Assembly: GCA_015058945.1 (NCBI GenBank)
Contig: SVBF01000002.1
Location: 1-36,073, forward strand
DNA length: 36,073 nucleotides
Direction: 5' to 3'
Origin: Erysipelotrichaceae bacterium
GTDB lineage: Bacteria; Bacillota_I; Bacilli_A; RFN20; CAG-826
Shown here: in pieces, positions 1 through 6,439 of the stretch
How positions within the stretch are numbered: position 1 is the stretch's first letter
Layout: every line of letters begins with the position of its first letter
The notes under the pieces: generated by a model
Database searches by the model: none
What the model was told of the DNA's origin: nothing
What the model saw: the letters and a program-made list of their open reading frames with translations, nothing else
Position numbers and translations under genes: made by a program

Positions 1-69
1 AAGATACGCAGAAAGGATATTAACGAGTCGCTGAGATTGGAGCACCGAAGGAAGAAAAGGGTTTCTTAA
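1..69 (+). CDS. possible C-terminal fragment of an unknown gene
   Basis: Frame 1 is open from the first base of the window to a TAA at 67-69 and would encode a very basic 22-residue tail ending HRRKKRVS. The stop lies inside a small perfect hairpin (66-84), as expected at a gene end, and the surface-protein gene on the other strand converges on it. The stretch is too short to assign a family, and an open frame of 23 codons can occur by chance. Confidence 0.3.
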   Translation, partial: KIRRKDINESLRLEHRRKKRVS

Positions 70-84
70 CAGTTTATCTGTTAA
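66..84. terminator. 7-bp perfect hairpin in intergenic region
   Basis: TTAACAG (66-72) and CTGTTAA (78-84) pair perfectly around a 5-base loop. TTTCTTAACAG also recurs at about 126-136. There is no long T-run, so termination is only a guess. Confidence 0.35.
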
Positions 85-100
85 GTCCAAAACGCAAACT

Positions 101-142
101 AAAAGGGGCTTAGTCACCTTTTAGGTTTCTTAACAGCCCCTC
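101..142 (-). terminator. terminator of the surface-protein gene
   Basis: Read on the minus strand, GGGGCT pairs with AGCCCC and is followed by TTTT. An inner ACCT/AGGT pair lies in the loop. It begins about 15 bases after the stop codon of the 156-1766 gene. The nested two-stem design resembles the terminator at 35935-35990. Confidence 0.6.
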
Positions 143-155
143 CGTAAGCATTGGT

Positions 156-1766
156 TTAGTTCGCCTCGTGCTTCCGCTTCTTGGAGAGGAGGAAGACGCC
201 AACGATGGTGGCCGCGGCGATGGCCCCAAGGGTCACGACGACGATCACCTTAGCGTTATTTCCGTTCGACCAAGAGGAGAGGACGGAGGTCTTCGCGGTG
301 AGTTTATATTCGTCCACGCGACCAATGAAGTCCTCATAGTCTTCGGTGCCGTAAAGCGTGATCACGAAGTCATAACGCTGGATGGCGCTCGAAATGGCGT
401 TGCCAAGATTCTTGGTCGGGTCGGCCTCGTGAGGAATGGCGAGGAGGATCGCCTTCGCCTCGTCGGAAAGCTCATAGGTGTAGTCGTATTCGAAGTCGTC
501 CCAATTCTCCATCGTCTTCGTGCAGTCGTTCGCGAGGAATTCCGTCGCCCAGCCGTCCGCCTCGATGATGGCTTGCGAGGTAATGTAAAGACTATGCGAG
601 GTCTCGTCAGTGTCGAAGAAGAGCGAATAGGTGCCCGCGGCGTTGACGTGGATTTTGCCTTCTTTGAGGACGAAGGTTTCCGAGAGGAGCCCATGGGTCG
701 TGAAGGCGTTATAGGATTCGCCGTTGAAGCTGACTTTAAACTCCGCGTCTTTGGCGAGGGCGACGTTTAAGGCGTAATGTTCGGAATGGCCGGAGCCGTT
801 ACGTTTATAGTGGTCAAGGGTGACGGGGTTTTCGAGTCCGTCGAGGGTGGCTAAGGCGCCAGACCAGGTCGTCTCGTCGGTGACGCCGAGGACGCCGGTC
901 GCGTAGAAGCTGACGTTGCCCGATTCGTTCCACTTATCCCCCTCATCCCAACTCGGCACGGTGGCTCCGGGACGATAACGGACCGCCTTCATGTGGGTCG
1001 GCGTGAAATCGAGTTCGTAGGAGACGAGATAGATGCCATCATCACCCGGAACGGCGGAGGCGAAGTCAGAGAACGCATTCTCGGTCGATCCGTCCTTCCA
1101 GAAATAGAGGGCGAATTTCGCGTTATCGTTTTGCCAGGTGGAGGACTGGGTCAAATCGATGTGGATGTCACCGGAAGGGTTTAGGCCGAGAAGGCTGCTC
1201 TTGCGTCCGAGGTAATAGTCACAGTTTTCCCAATATTGGTCCTTGCCTGCGCCGATATCACTACCGCTCCAATCTTCGTTATAGTGGCGCGGGCCGATGA
1301 CCATGTACCAGTCTTGGTCATCGAGATAATCCGCCAAGGTTTTTCCCGCTTCACCGGCGGACTCTTCGGCGCTCCAGGCCTGCTTTTGGTCCGCGGAATT
1401 CGCGGCCCAAGTGATGTCCATCGCGCCGGTCTTTTTGGTCTCGGCGGCGAAGAAATAATGGGCGCACGCGTCTTGGGAATAAGGATGCAAATCGCTGGAT
1501 CCGTCCAGCTTCCTCGAAACGGAATCGAAGGAAGGTTTGCTGCTATAGAGGCAAAGCAGCCAGCCCCTCATATCCAAATCGTTGTTGTCGACGGTGAACG
1601 TCGTGCTGACCGCGCCTTCGCTGATGGATAGGCTGCGTTCGTCGCGGGTATAATCGGCCGCGAGGGTCGTAAGCGCATTGTCATGGCCGGATAACGCCGC
1701 CGCGAGCGCGCCAAAGGAAAGCGCCGCGGTGGGAATGGCCAGCAAAAGCGTTTTTTTCATCTTCAT
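156..1766 (-). CDS. secreted surface protein with C-terminal membrane anchor
   Basis: This encodes a 536-residue exported protein of unknown function. The start is the ATG at 1766, because GGAGG lies at 1775-1779 at good spacing; upstream in-frame starts lack such a site. The N-terminus is a classical signal peptide: basic MKMKK, a hydrophobic core, and a likely cleavage after an Ala-rich stretch. The mature part is acidic and rich in Trp, Tyr and Asp, with no motif I recognise. About 20 hydrophobic residues followed by SKKRKHEAN form a C-terminal membrane anchor with a basic cytoplasmic tail, as in LPXTG-type surface proteins, but no LPXTG is seen. A role in adhesion or ligand binding at the cell surface is inference. 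It has its own promoter and terminator. The precursor peptide gene lies just upstream in the same direction. Confidence 0.75.
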   Translation of the reverse strand: MKMKKTLLLAIPTAALSFGALAAALSGHDNALTTLAADYTRDERSLSISEGAVSTTFTVDNNDLDMRGWLLCLYSSKPSFDSVSRKLDGSSDLHPYSQDACAHYFFAAETKKTGAMDITWAANSADQKQAWSAEESAGEAGKTLADYLDDQDWYMVIGPRHYNEDWSGSDIGAGKDQYWENCDYYLGRKSSLLGLNPSGDIHIDLTQSSTWQNDNAKFALYFWKDGSTENAFSDFASAVPGDDGIYLVSYELDFTPTHMKAVRYRPGATVPSWDEGDKWNESGNVSFYATGVLGVTDETTWSGALATLDGLENPVTLDHYKRNGSGHSEHYALNVALAKDAEFKVSFNGESYNAFTTHGLLSETFVLKEGKIHVNAAGTYSLFFDTDETSHSLYITSQAIIEADGWATEFLANDCTKTMENWDDFEYDYTYELSDEAKAILLAIPHEADPTKNLGNAISSAIQRYDFVITLYGTEDYEDFIGRVDEYKLTAKTSVLSSWSNGNNAKVIVVVTLGAIAAATIVGVFLLSKKRKHEAN

Positions 1767-1793
1767 GCTATGAACCTCCATTAGGATTAACAA

Positions 1794-1824
1794 ATTATAG
1801 CTGTCTTTCTAAGACTAATGGCAA
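1794..1824 (-). promoter_or_regulatory. promoter of the surface-protein gene with palindrome
   Basis: On the minus strand, TATAAT (1794-1799) lies 27 bases upstream of the ATG. TTGCCA (1819-1824) is a possible -35 at a long 19-base spacing. A perfect 5-3-5 palindrome, GTCTT-tct-AAGAC (1803-1815), sits between the boxes and may be an operator. Confidence 0.5.
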
Positions 1825-1837
1825 ATATCACACGACA

Positions 1838-1863
1838 CAAAACCGCCTTTAAAGGACGGTTTG
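1838..1863 (-). terminator. terminator of the precursor peptide gene
   Basis: On the minus strand AAACCGTC pairs with GGCGGTTT (one G:T pair), followed by TTTTGTG. It lies just after the stop of the 1879-2100 gene. Its sequence resembles the terminator half of the 105-bp repeats at 3954, 4970 and 5307. Confidence 0.6.
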
Positions 1864-1878
1864 TGGGTCGACCTCGGA

Positions 1879-2100
1879 TCAGGAGTCGATTTTGCGCTGC
1901 CCCAACGGCGTATCCTTGGGTTGGTCTTTGTCGTCGTCGCCGCCGCATCCGCCGCCGGAGACCGCGTCGAGCTGCTCGTCGCTAAGCTCTACGCCCTCAT
2001 CCTTGGCAAGCTGGAGGAGGTCGAAGCTGTTGTCGCATTCGGCGACCTTCTCGATCTGGTCCGCGGCGAGGCCGTTAAGCAATTCCTGTTTGACGTTCAT
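1879..2100 (-). CDS. Nif11-like double-glycine precursor peptide
   Basis: This encodes a 73-residue peptide with the look of a RiPP or bacteriocin precursor. Residues 3-48 form an acidic helical leader with the pattern of Nif11-type leaders (LL..L..D.IEKV, then LLQLAKDEGVELSDEQLDAVSGG), ending in Gly49-Gly50. Such a GG site is where C39-peptidase exporters cut related leaders. The predicted core (51-73) is hydrophilic: GCGGDDDKDQ, then a Pro/Lys/Asp tail, with one Cys and no Ser/Thr-rich or multi-Cys pattern for lanthionines. AAGGAGG lies 7 bases before the ATG, so translation should be strong. No modification enzyme, peptidase transporter or immunity gene is in the window, so it may be an orphan that uses enzymes encoded elsewhere. 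The product type is unknown. Confidence 0.6.
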   Translation of the reverse strand: MNVKQELLNGLAADQIEKVAECDNSFDLLQLAKDEGVELSDEQLDAVSGGGCGGDDDKDQPKDTPLGQRKIDS

Positions 2101-2126
2101 GGTGTTTCCTCCTTCGTCTTGCCCAT

Positions 2127-2152
2127 ATCATAAAAGTGCGTCTGCCACAGAC
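2127..2152 (-). promoter_or_regulatory. putative -10 and palindrome upstream of the precursor peptide
   Basis: TATGAT (minus strand, 2127-2132) is a plausible -10. A perfect palindrome GTCTG-cca-CAGAC (2140-2152) lies just upstream, in the same layout as the one before the surface-protein gene. No clear -35 is visible. Confidence 0.35.
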
Positions 2153-2259
2153 CTGCAACAAAAACAAAAAACAAAGAACCACATACGAAAAAGGCCCAGG
2201 ATTCGTCATTGCACTACAGCAAATCGAGGATGCGTTTTTCTATCGAACAAAAGAAAGAC

Positions 2260-3816
2260 TTAGTCGTTATTGCTTGACGACGCTTTTGCTTCGATACGCT
2301 CCTCATCGTCATTGCAACCCGTATCGCGTTTCATAAACACCAAAAGATACAAAACGAACAAAATCCCAATCAAAGCGATGCCAATCAAAATGATGATCAG
2401 TCCCTCGCTAGAGAAGATACGGCTTCCGCCGACTTCCGGCCATATCGCATCCACGATACCCGTCGCTTCGATAAATAAGATACCAAGCGGGGCAATGTAT
2501 TGGAGCATAAAAGCAAATACGACCGTGAATTTGCCTAAGTCTAGCCCTTCCTCTTTGAGCTTCTTCGCTAGCAAGGTGGGGCGAAATAAGTCGTGCCGAT
2601 CCTTCGGACGAAGGAAGAACCATCCAATCGCGACGCTGACGGCCAAGGCACCAATGGGTATGAGTAAGGAATTTACCGTCGTGTCGAGCACCTCTAACAA
2701 ATTTCTGTCTCCTAGAGAAAGGAAATGGCCTCCGTTAATCCCCTGTCCTAACGATATGGCGACGGGCACGGAGAAAAGGAAACAAACCAAGGCCAAAACG
2801 ATGACGACCCTGAGGCGTTTGATTTTCCAGGTCTGACTCACAAACTGCGCCGCACCCTCCAGTAACGAGATTACCGATGTAATCGCGGCGATGCTCACCA
2901 TGCCAAAGAAGAAGAACGAGATGATTTTCCCGGCGATGCCAAGTTTAGCAAAGACTAGTGGCATGGAAGAGAAAAGCAGGACGATACCGCTTTCTTGAAG
3001 CGCGACTCCGGTCTTGGCTTGGTGATGGAAGATCGCGGGGAAGATGGCTAACCCAGCAAGCAGGGCAACAAGCGTATCAAAGAAGGCAATCCAAAACACC
3101 GACCGCCCCACTTTGATTTTTTCGCCCATGTAGGAGCCATATACGGAAAGGATCCCTAAGCCAACCGAGAGCGAGAAAAAGGCCTGGGACATAGCCGCAA
3201 GGGCGCCCTTGAATCCAAGCTTGGTGAAATCCGGATTCAAATAATAATTGAGCCCTTCCTTTACCCCTTCGCCAAGGCAAAGGCAATAAATCACGATCCC
3301 CACCAAGATGATGATGAGGACCGGCATCAGGATTTTGCTCGCGTTTTCTATGCCCCGTTTCACACCAAGGGAGATGATGATGGCACATAGTAATATGAAG
3401 ATCCCCGTGAACAAAACCACTTCCCACGTATTCGCGGAAAAGGTCTGGAGGGCATTGCTTTGATCTTGAAAGGAATTCACGGTGAATTTCAGCGTATAAC
3501 CACCAAGAACCGAATAATAGGTCATGATGATAAAAGAGCCGACAATACCGATTAACCCTGCAATACCATAGAATTTGTTAATCTTTTTATAAGCGGTGAC
3601 CGGGTTGGATCTTGCCCATTTGCCAATGAAAATCTCACCAATGCAAAGCAAAGAACCTAAGACGATGACGCTAAGGACATAGACAATGACAAAGGAGGCA
3701 CCGCCGTTCTGGCTCGTCTTATAAGGGAAGCTCCAAAGGTTACCTAAACCAACCGAGCTACCCGCCGCGGCAAGCACGAATCCGATGCCGCTATGAAAGC
3801 CATCGCGTTTTTCCAT
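2260..3816 (-). CDS. neurotransmitter:sodium symporter (NSS/SNF) family transporter
   Basis: This is a 518-residue integral membrane protein of the LeuT-fold NSS family, which couples sodium entry to uptake of amino acids or related amines. The hallmark is TM1 (about residues 9-30): G-F-V-L-A-A-A-G-S-S-V-G-L-G-N-L-W, the unwound segment that binds sodium and substrate carboxylate in LeuT, followed by a conserved NGG. About 12 hydrophobic segments follow, as in the family, and the C-terminus is short and charged. Length is normal. The Shine-Dalgarno site (GAGGT) is weak. It is probably monocistronic; the precursor peptide gene downstream has its own strong ribosome site. The substrate cannot be read from the sequence; bacterial homologues include amino-acid transporters. 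Confidence 0.9.
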   Translation of the reverse strand: MEKRDGFHSGIGFVLAAAGSSVGLGNLWSFPYKTSQNGGASFVIVYVLSVIVLGSLLCIGEIFIGKWARSNPVTAYKKINKFYGIAGLIGIVGSFIIMTYYSVLGGYTLKFTVNSFQDQSNALQTFSANTWEVVLFTGIFILLCAIIISLGVKRGIENASKILMPVLIIILVGIVIYCLCLGEGVKEGLNYYLNPDFTKLGFKGALAAMSQAFFSLSVGLGILSVYGSYMGEKIKVGRSVFWIAFFDTLVALLAGLAIFPAIFHHQAKTGVALQESGIVLLFSSMPLVFAKLGIAGKIISFFFFGMVSIAAITSVISLLEGAAQFVSQTWKIKRLRVVIVLALVCFLFSVPVAISLGQGINGGHFLSLGDRNLLEVLDTTVNSLLIPIGALAVSVAIGWFFLRPKDRHDLFRPTLLAKKLKEEGLDLGKFTVVFAFMLQYIAPLGILFIEATGIVDAIWPEVGGSRIFSSEGLIIILIGIALIGILFVLYLLVFMKRDTGCNDDEERIEAKASSSNND

Positions 3817-3953
3817 AACTACCTCGGGAATCTTCCGCGCCTAAGCTTTGCTTGTCAATGAAAAGAAACATAATTGGGGTAAAGGATTTCCACATTATGG
3901 CAATGTATTGACTGTTATATTGCCGTTTTGGCAAATATCTATTTTCAACAATA
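3817..3953. other. intergenic region upstream of the NSS transporter
   Basis: The segment is AT-rich and has a palindrome TTGCC-gtttt-GGCAA (3920-3934) that could be an operator. I see no convincing paired -35/-10. Apparent open frames crossing it are translations of repeat copy A. Confidence 0.3.
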
Positions 3954-4057
3954 GAAAAACCGCCCAGCGATGGACGGTCTTGTTGGTTTGTTGCTTCGTG
4001 TTTCGGGGAGAACGATCTTCGTATGAACGGGGAGAATGGCTCTCGCCCTGACGCAAC
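3954..4057 (-). repeat. 105-bp hairpin-terminator repeat, copy A
   Basis: This is one of three same-orientation copies (also 4970-5072 and 5307-5412). Read on the minus strand it has a long imperfect hairpin, then a linker with GAAGCAACAAACCAACAAGACC, split here as GAAGCAACAAAC and CAACAAGACC. A compact terminator follows: ACCGTCC paired with GGGCGGT, then TTTTTC (3955-3979). It lies downstream of hepT, so it probably ends the toxin-antitoxin transcript. Copy A shares nearly all of the linker with copy B, while the hairpin arms differ but still pair. Confidence 0.75.
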
Positions 4058-4078
4058 GATAATTAAATATAAGTTTAA

Positions 4079-4096
4079 TACATATGCTATCATATG
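4079..4096. repeat. 18-bp direct repeat, left copy
   Basis: TACATATGCTATCATATG is repeated exactly at 4921-4938, so the two copies bracket the hepT/mntA pair. The unit contains two CATATG palindromes separated by CTAT. This copy is 16 bases beyond the hepT stop codon. Confidence 0.8.
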
Positions 4097-4112
4097 TTTA
4101 TCGTTGGTTCGT

Positions 4113-4457
4113 TTACTTATTTTCTTCGATTATTTTCTTGCAATACTCTTTCAGTGGCAAAATATCTTCAGTTGCCGTATTCCATACTTCATCAAAAAGA
4201 ATTGACCCATATCCGTGTACAATTCTATCCCTCATTCCTTTAATGTTTTTCCAAGGGACATTTCCGTACTCCTTTATAAAATTTGGCTCAAATCTTTTGG
4301 CAAGCTCCCCTATCTGCAAAAGATTAAAGCACAGGACGTCTTTGATCATCTCGCTTGAATCGAATTCTTGTTTTGATAATCCGTCTACCGTTTCGCCGAT
4401 TCTTTCACAATGTTTAATAATACTAAGCAATAAGCCTTTTTCTTTTACTGTTAGCAT
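4113..4457 (-). CDS. hepT: HepT-like HEPN toxin
   Basis: This encodes a 114-residue HEPN-domain (DUF86/HepT) protein, the toxin of type VII HepT/MntA systems. In that family HepT is an RNase whose R-x4-H-x-Y active site is blocked when the cognate MNT enzyme adds AMP to its tyrosine. Here the motif is R76-D-R-I-V-H81-G-Y83, intact, within an all-helical protein of normal length. The start codon overlaps the end of mntA by 7 bases, so translation is probably coupled, with antitoxin first. The pair is AT-rich compared with the genes on either side, and it sits inside direct repeats and larger repeat elements, which suggests recent acquisition. Growth control or phage defence is inferred from the family. 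Confidence 0.88.
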   Translation of the reverse strand: MLTVKEKGLLLSIIKHCERIGETVDGLSKQEFDSSEMIKDVLCFNLLQIGELAKRFEPNFIKEYGNVPWKNIKGMRDRIVHGYGSILFDEVWNTATEDILPLKEYCKKIIEENK

Positions 4458-4906
4458 AATTTAATAAGATCCTTCCTTAATTGTTCTTCAAAATATTCAT
4501 CCATCTGAGAGCCAATAAAAACTAGGTCAACATCCTTTCCCAGTGCTTGCACGAGTTCTTCTTTCAAATTGGCTTGATCAAAGAAAGATTGGATGTCGCC
4601 ACGCTCACAATAAATGTCGACATCGCTATTATTATTAGCTTCTCCTCTTGCATAACTACCAAATAAATAAATTTCATTTATGTGGTACTTTTTAAAAACC
4701 GGAAAAGTGCGTTCCTTGATTTGCTTGATTGTCAAAACATCAGGGCTAACATCCTTTTCAATAAGTGTGACTAGGTAACGGTTTTTGTTTCTCGTATTTT
4801 TCAGCTTTTGGATAACGATAGAGTTATCCTTTCTGATTCGAAGCGGAAACATCTGATATGTCTCTTTATTAAAGTCATTAATATATTGTTTCTGATTAAA
4901 TGCCAT
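4451..4906 (-). CDS. mntA: MntA-like antitoxin nucleotidyltransferase with N-terminal RHH-like segment
   Basis: This encodes a 151-residue protein starting at ATG 4906, chosen because AGGAGC (4911-4916) is 4 bases upstream; the longer open frame lacks a site. Residues 75-151 form a minimal nucleotidyltransferase domain: G83-S84, ten residues, D95-V-D97, and a third acidic residue at about D127. This is the DNA-polymerase-beta-like active site used by MntA to AMPylate HepT. Residues 8-50 (YINDFNKETYQMFPLRIRKD and the following helices) resemble a ribbon-helix-helix antitoxin: one basic beta strand, then two helices. Canonical MntA is about 100-140 residues without such a segment, so this may be an antitoxin that also represses its own promoter. 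The AT-rich palindromic direct repeat 15 bases upstream is the obvious operator candidate. The RHH call is tentative. Confidence 0.82.
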   Translation of the reverse strand: MAFNQKQYINDFNKETYQMFPLRIRKDNSIVIQKLKNTRNKNRYLVTLIEKDVSPDVLTIKQIKERTFPVFKKYHINEIYLFGSYARGEANNNSDVDIYCERGDIQSFFDQANLKEELVQALGKDVDLVFIGSQMDEYFEEQLRKDLIKLC

Positions 4907-4920
4907 ATTAGCTCCTATCA

Positions 4921-4938
4921 TACATATGCTATCATATG
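4921..4938. repeat. 18-bp direct repeat, right copy / candidate operator
   Basis: This is an exact copy of 4079-4096. It lies between the mntA ribosome site and its probable promoter. On the minus strand TATGATAG occurs twice, here and just downstream at the ribosome site. It may be both an autoregulatory operator and one end of the mobile segment. Confidence 0.7.
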
Positions 4939-4969
4939 CTTTAAATATATTCACCTGCGTTTTTTAACA

Positions 4970-5072
4970 GAAAAATCGCCCATAAGGGGCGGTCTTGTTG
5001 GTTTGTTGCTTCGTGCTTCGGGGAGAGCGTTCTTCGTATTAACGAGGAGAATCGCTCTCGTCCTGCGACAAC
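4970..5072 (-). repeat. 105-bp hairpin-terminator repeat, copy B
   Basis: The hairpin is the best-preserved of the three: GAGAGCG and TTCTTCGT pair with ACGAGGAGAA and CGCTCTC around ATTA, and TTGTTGC pairs with GCGACAA at its base. On the minus strand it is followed by a terminator hairpin (GACCGCCC/GGGCGATTTTTC, 4975-4993). No gene ends directly into this copy, since the preceding 350 bases on that strand hold only repeats and copy C. Confidence 0.75.
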
Positions 5073-5133
5073 TTGTCCCATGACGACGCCAATTCTCCGA
5101 AAAAGAACAAACTCCGCTCTCTCCGACGAAGCC
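5073..5133 (+). repeat. degenerate inverted copy D of the 105-bp repeat
   Basis: Copy B ends at the small palindrome GACAA-C-TTGTC (5067-5077), and the next 60 bases read in the opposite direction resemble the hairpin part of the repeat (GGCTTCG, GGAGAG, GGAGAAT, CGTC in the same order). It has no terminator part. The match is imperfect. Confidence 0.4.
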
Positions 5134-5306
5134 CATATTCGAGCCATGTGACGCGATTCCGACGACGCCTAACAATTTGCCAGCCACAAGGACGATCGCG
5201 CGACGTGGGCCGACCGGGGCTAGCCAGAACGAGTTATATACAAGTATATAAAGCAGCTTCGACGTCGGTGGTTCTAAATGGGTCTAGGACGAGGACGGAC
5301 GAATAT
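5134..5306. other. intergenic region with perfect palindrome
   Basis: No gene is supported here. The only clear structure is TTATATAC-AA-GTATATAA (5234-5251), a perfect 8-bp palindrome that might be an operator or relic promoter. Open frames here are by-products of the repeats. Confidence 0.4.
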
Positions 5307-5412
5307 GAAAAAACCGCCCACGTGGGACGGTCTTGTTGGTTTTGTTGCTTCGCCGTCGGGGCGAATCCGGTTTGTCCTAAATCGGAGAATCGGGTTCGTC
5401 CTACGACACAAC
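5307..5412 (-). repeat. 105-bp hairpin-terminator repeat, copy C (ends the rpsF operon)
   Basis: Copy C begins within 10 bases of the rpsR stop codon. Its hairpin arms (CGAATCCGGTTTGTCC against GGAGAATCGGGTTCG) differ in sequence from copies A and B but still pair, while the linker is nearly identical. The minus-strand terminator ACCGTCC/GGGCGGT plus six Ts (5311-5331) probably ends the ribosomal operon. Confidence 0.75.
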
Positions 5413-5421
5413 TCTCCGAGA

Positions 5422-5646
5422 TTACTTAACCTCGGGAAGAAGTCCCATGAAGCGGGCGTTCTTGATCGCCACGGAGAGCTGGCGCTGATACTTGGCGCTG
5501 GTGCCGGTGACGGAACGCGGGGTGATTTTGCCGTCGGGAGAGATGAACCTCTGGAGGAGTTCCACATCCTTGTAGTCGATGTATTTGATGTGGTTCTTCG
5601 TGAAGTAGCAGACTTTGCGACGGGAATGCATCTTCTTGAAAGCCAT
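5422..5646 (-). CDS. rpsR: 30S ribosomal protein bS18
   Basis: This encodes a 74-residue basic protein of normal length. It carries the bS18 signature: [22 protein letters not shown], here split as [10 protein letters not shown] and [12 protein letters not shown], then the conserved [20 protein letters not shown] and the terminal RFMGLLP. bS18 binds 16S rRNA with bS6 in the small-subunit platform. It is third in the classical rpsF-ssb-rpsR order, 29 bases after ssb, with AAAGGA upstream of the ATG. Its expression probably feeds back on the operon leader, where the S6:S18 complex binds in other bacteria. The stop is followed at once by repeat copy C. Confidence 0.98.
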   Translation of the reverse strand: MAFKKMHSRRKVCYFTKNHIKYIDYKDVELLQRFISPDGKITPRSVTGTSAKYQRQLSVAIKNARFMGLLPEVK

Positions 5647-5675
5647 TTCGGTTTATTCCTTTCTGTGGGTCAGCG

Positions 5676-6116
5676 TTAGAAGGGAAGGTCGTCGTTGGTG
5701 ACGTCGATCGATTCCAGGTTTTGCTTATCGCTGACGGGGTTGACCTGGGAGAAACCGTTATCCACGGGCATTTCGCTCGCGGCGCCGTTTTGCTTGGCGG
5801 CGGACTCGACGAATTCGATGCGATCGCAATTGATCGAGTAGGCGGTGACGTTGGCGCCCTGGCTGTTCGTGTACTTACGGGAGACGAGTCTGCCGTAGAC
5901 GGCGATGAGGTTTCCCTTGCGCCAGAACTTCATCAGGGTGTCCGCCTGAGGTCCGAAGACCGTGCAGTCCATGAATAAGGTTTGTTTTTCTCCGTTCGGG
6001 CCTTTCCTTCCGTCATCGCACGCGACGGTGAAGGCGCCGACGCTGGTTCCGGAATTGGTCCTGCGGAGTTCGGGGTCGCGGGTCAGGCGACCGACTAAAG
6101 TGATGACATTGAGCAT
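5676..6116 (-). CDS. ssb: single-stranded DNA-binding protein
   Basis: This encodes a 146-residue SSB, which coats single-stranded DNA during replication, recombination and repair. The OB fold covers about residues 1-105: it starts MLNVITLVGRLTRDPELR, with the usual Gly, Arg and aromatic positions, FMDCTVFGPQAD, and FWRKGNLIAVYGRLVSRKY. A short flexible linker leads to the acidic C-terminal tip DDLPF, which recruits partner proteins. Length is slightly shorter than the usual 160-175 residues because of the short linker. Its place between rpsF and rpsR is the conserved Bacilli arrangement. A GGAGG site precedes the ATG. Confidence 0.98.
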   Translation of the reverse strand: MLNVITLVGRLTRDPELRRTNSGTSVGAFTVACDDGRKGPNGEKQTLFMDCTVFGPQADTLMKFWRKGNLIAVYGRLVSRKYTNSQGANVTAYSINCDRIEFVESAAKQNGAASEMPVDNGFSQVNPVSDKQNLESIDVTNDDLPF

Positions 6117-6134
6117 CGTGTTATCCTCCTTGGA

Positions 6135-6422
6135 TTAGTCTTTGTCGACAGTGACGAGGAATCGAACGACGTTGCTATCAAGCTTCGCTAAACGAGAGAA
6201 CTCATTGAGTCCCGCCGGCTCGGCGGAGACTTTGATGACCACATAGTAGCCTTTGTTGAGCTTCTTCATCGGATAGGCGAAGTCACGGAGACCCCATTCG
6301 CGGACTTCCTTGACCTGGCACTTCTGCGCGGTAAGGATGCCATGGAGCTTCTCGATCTCAGCCTTTCTCGCCTCTTCTTCGAGAGTCGGGACAAGGATGT
6401 ACATGATTTCGTATTTTCCCAT
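6135..6422 (-). CDS. rpsF: 30S ribosomal protein bS6
   Basis: This encodes a 95-residue bS6, the usual length. It begins MGKYEIMYILVPTLEE and includes WGLRDFAYPMKKLNKGYYV, the strand and loop that contact bS18 and 16S rRNA. It is the first gene of the operon, 18 bases ahead of ssb. AGGAGG lies 9 bases before the ATG. The leader has an S6:S18-like hairpin (6448-6482) and a near-consensus promoter, consistent with autogenous translational control known for rpsF operons in Bacilli. Confidence 0.98.
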   Translation of the reverse strand: MGKYEIMYILVPTLEEEARKAEIEKLHGILTAQKCQVKEVREWGLRDFAYPMKKLNKGYYVVIKVSAEPAGLNEFSRLAKLDSNVVRFLVTVDKD

Positions 6423-6439
6423 GATTTTGCACCTCCTAA

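Noticed and set aside
3791..5187. Small open frames sharing SPKHEATNQQDRP
   Set aside because: They are translations of repeat copies A and B, without ribosome sites; copy C does not keep the peptide.
3954..5412. Integron attC sites flanking a cassette
   Set aside because: The repeats fold like attC in a general way, but the conserved RYYYAAC/GTTRRRY order is not present and no integrase is in the window.
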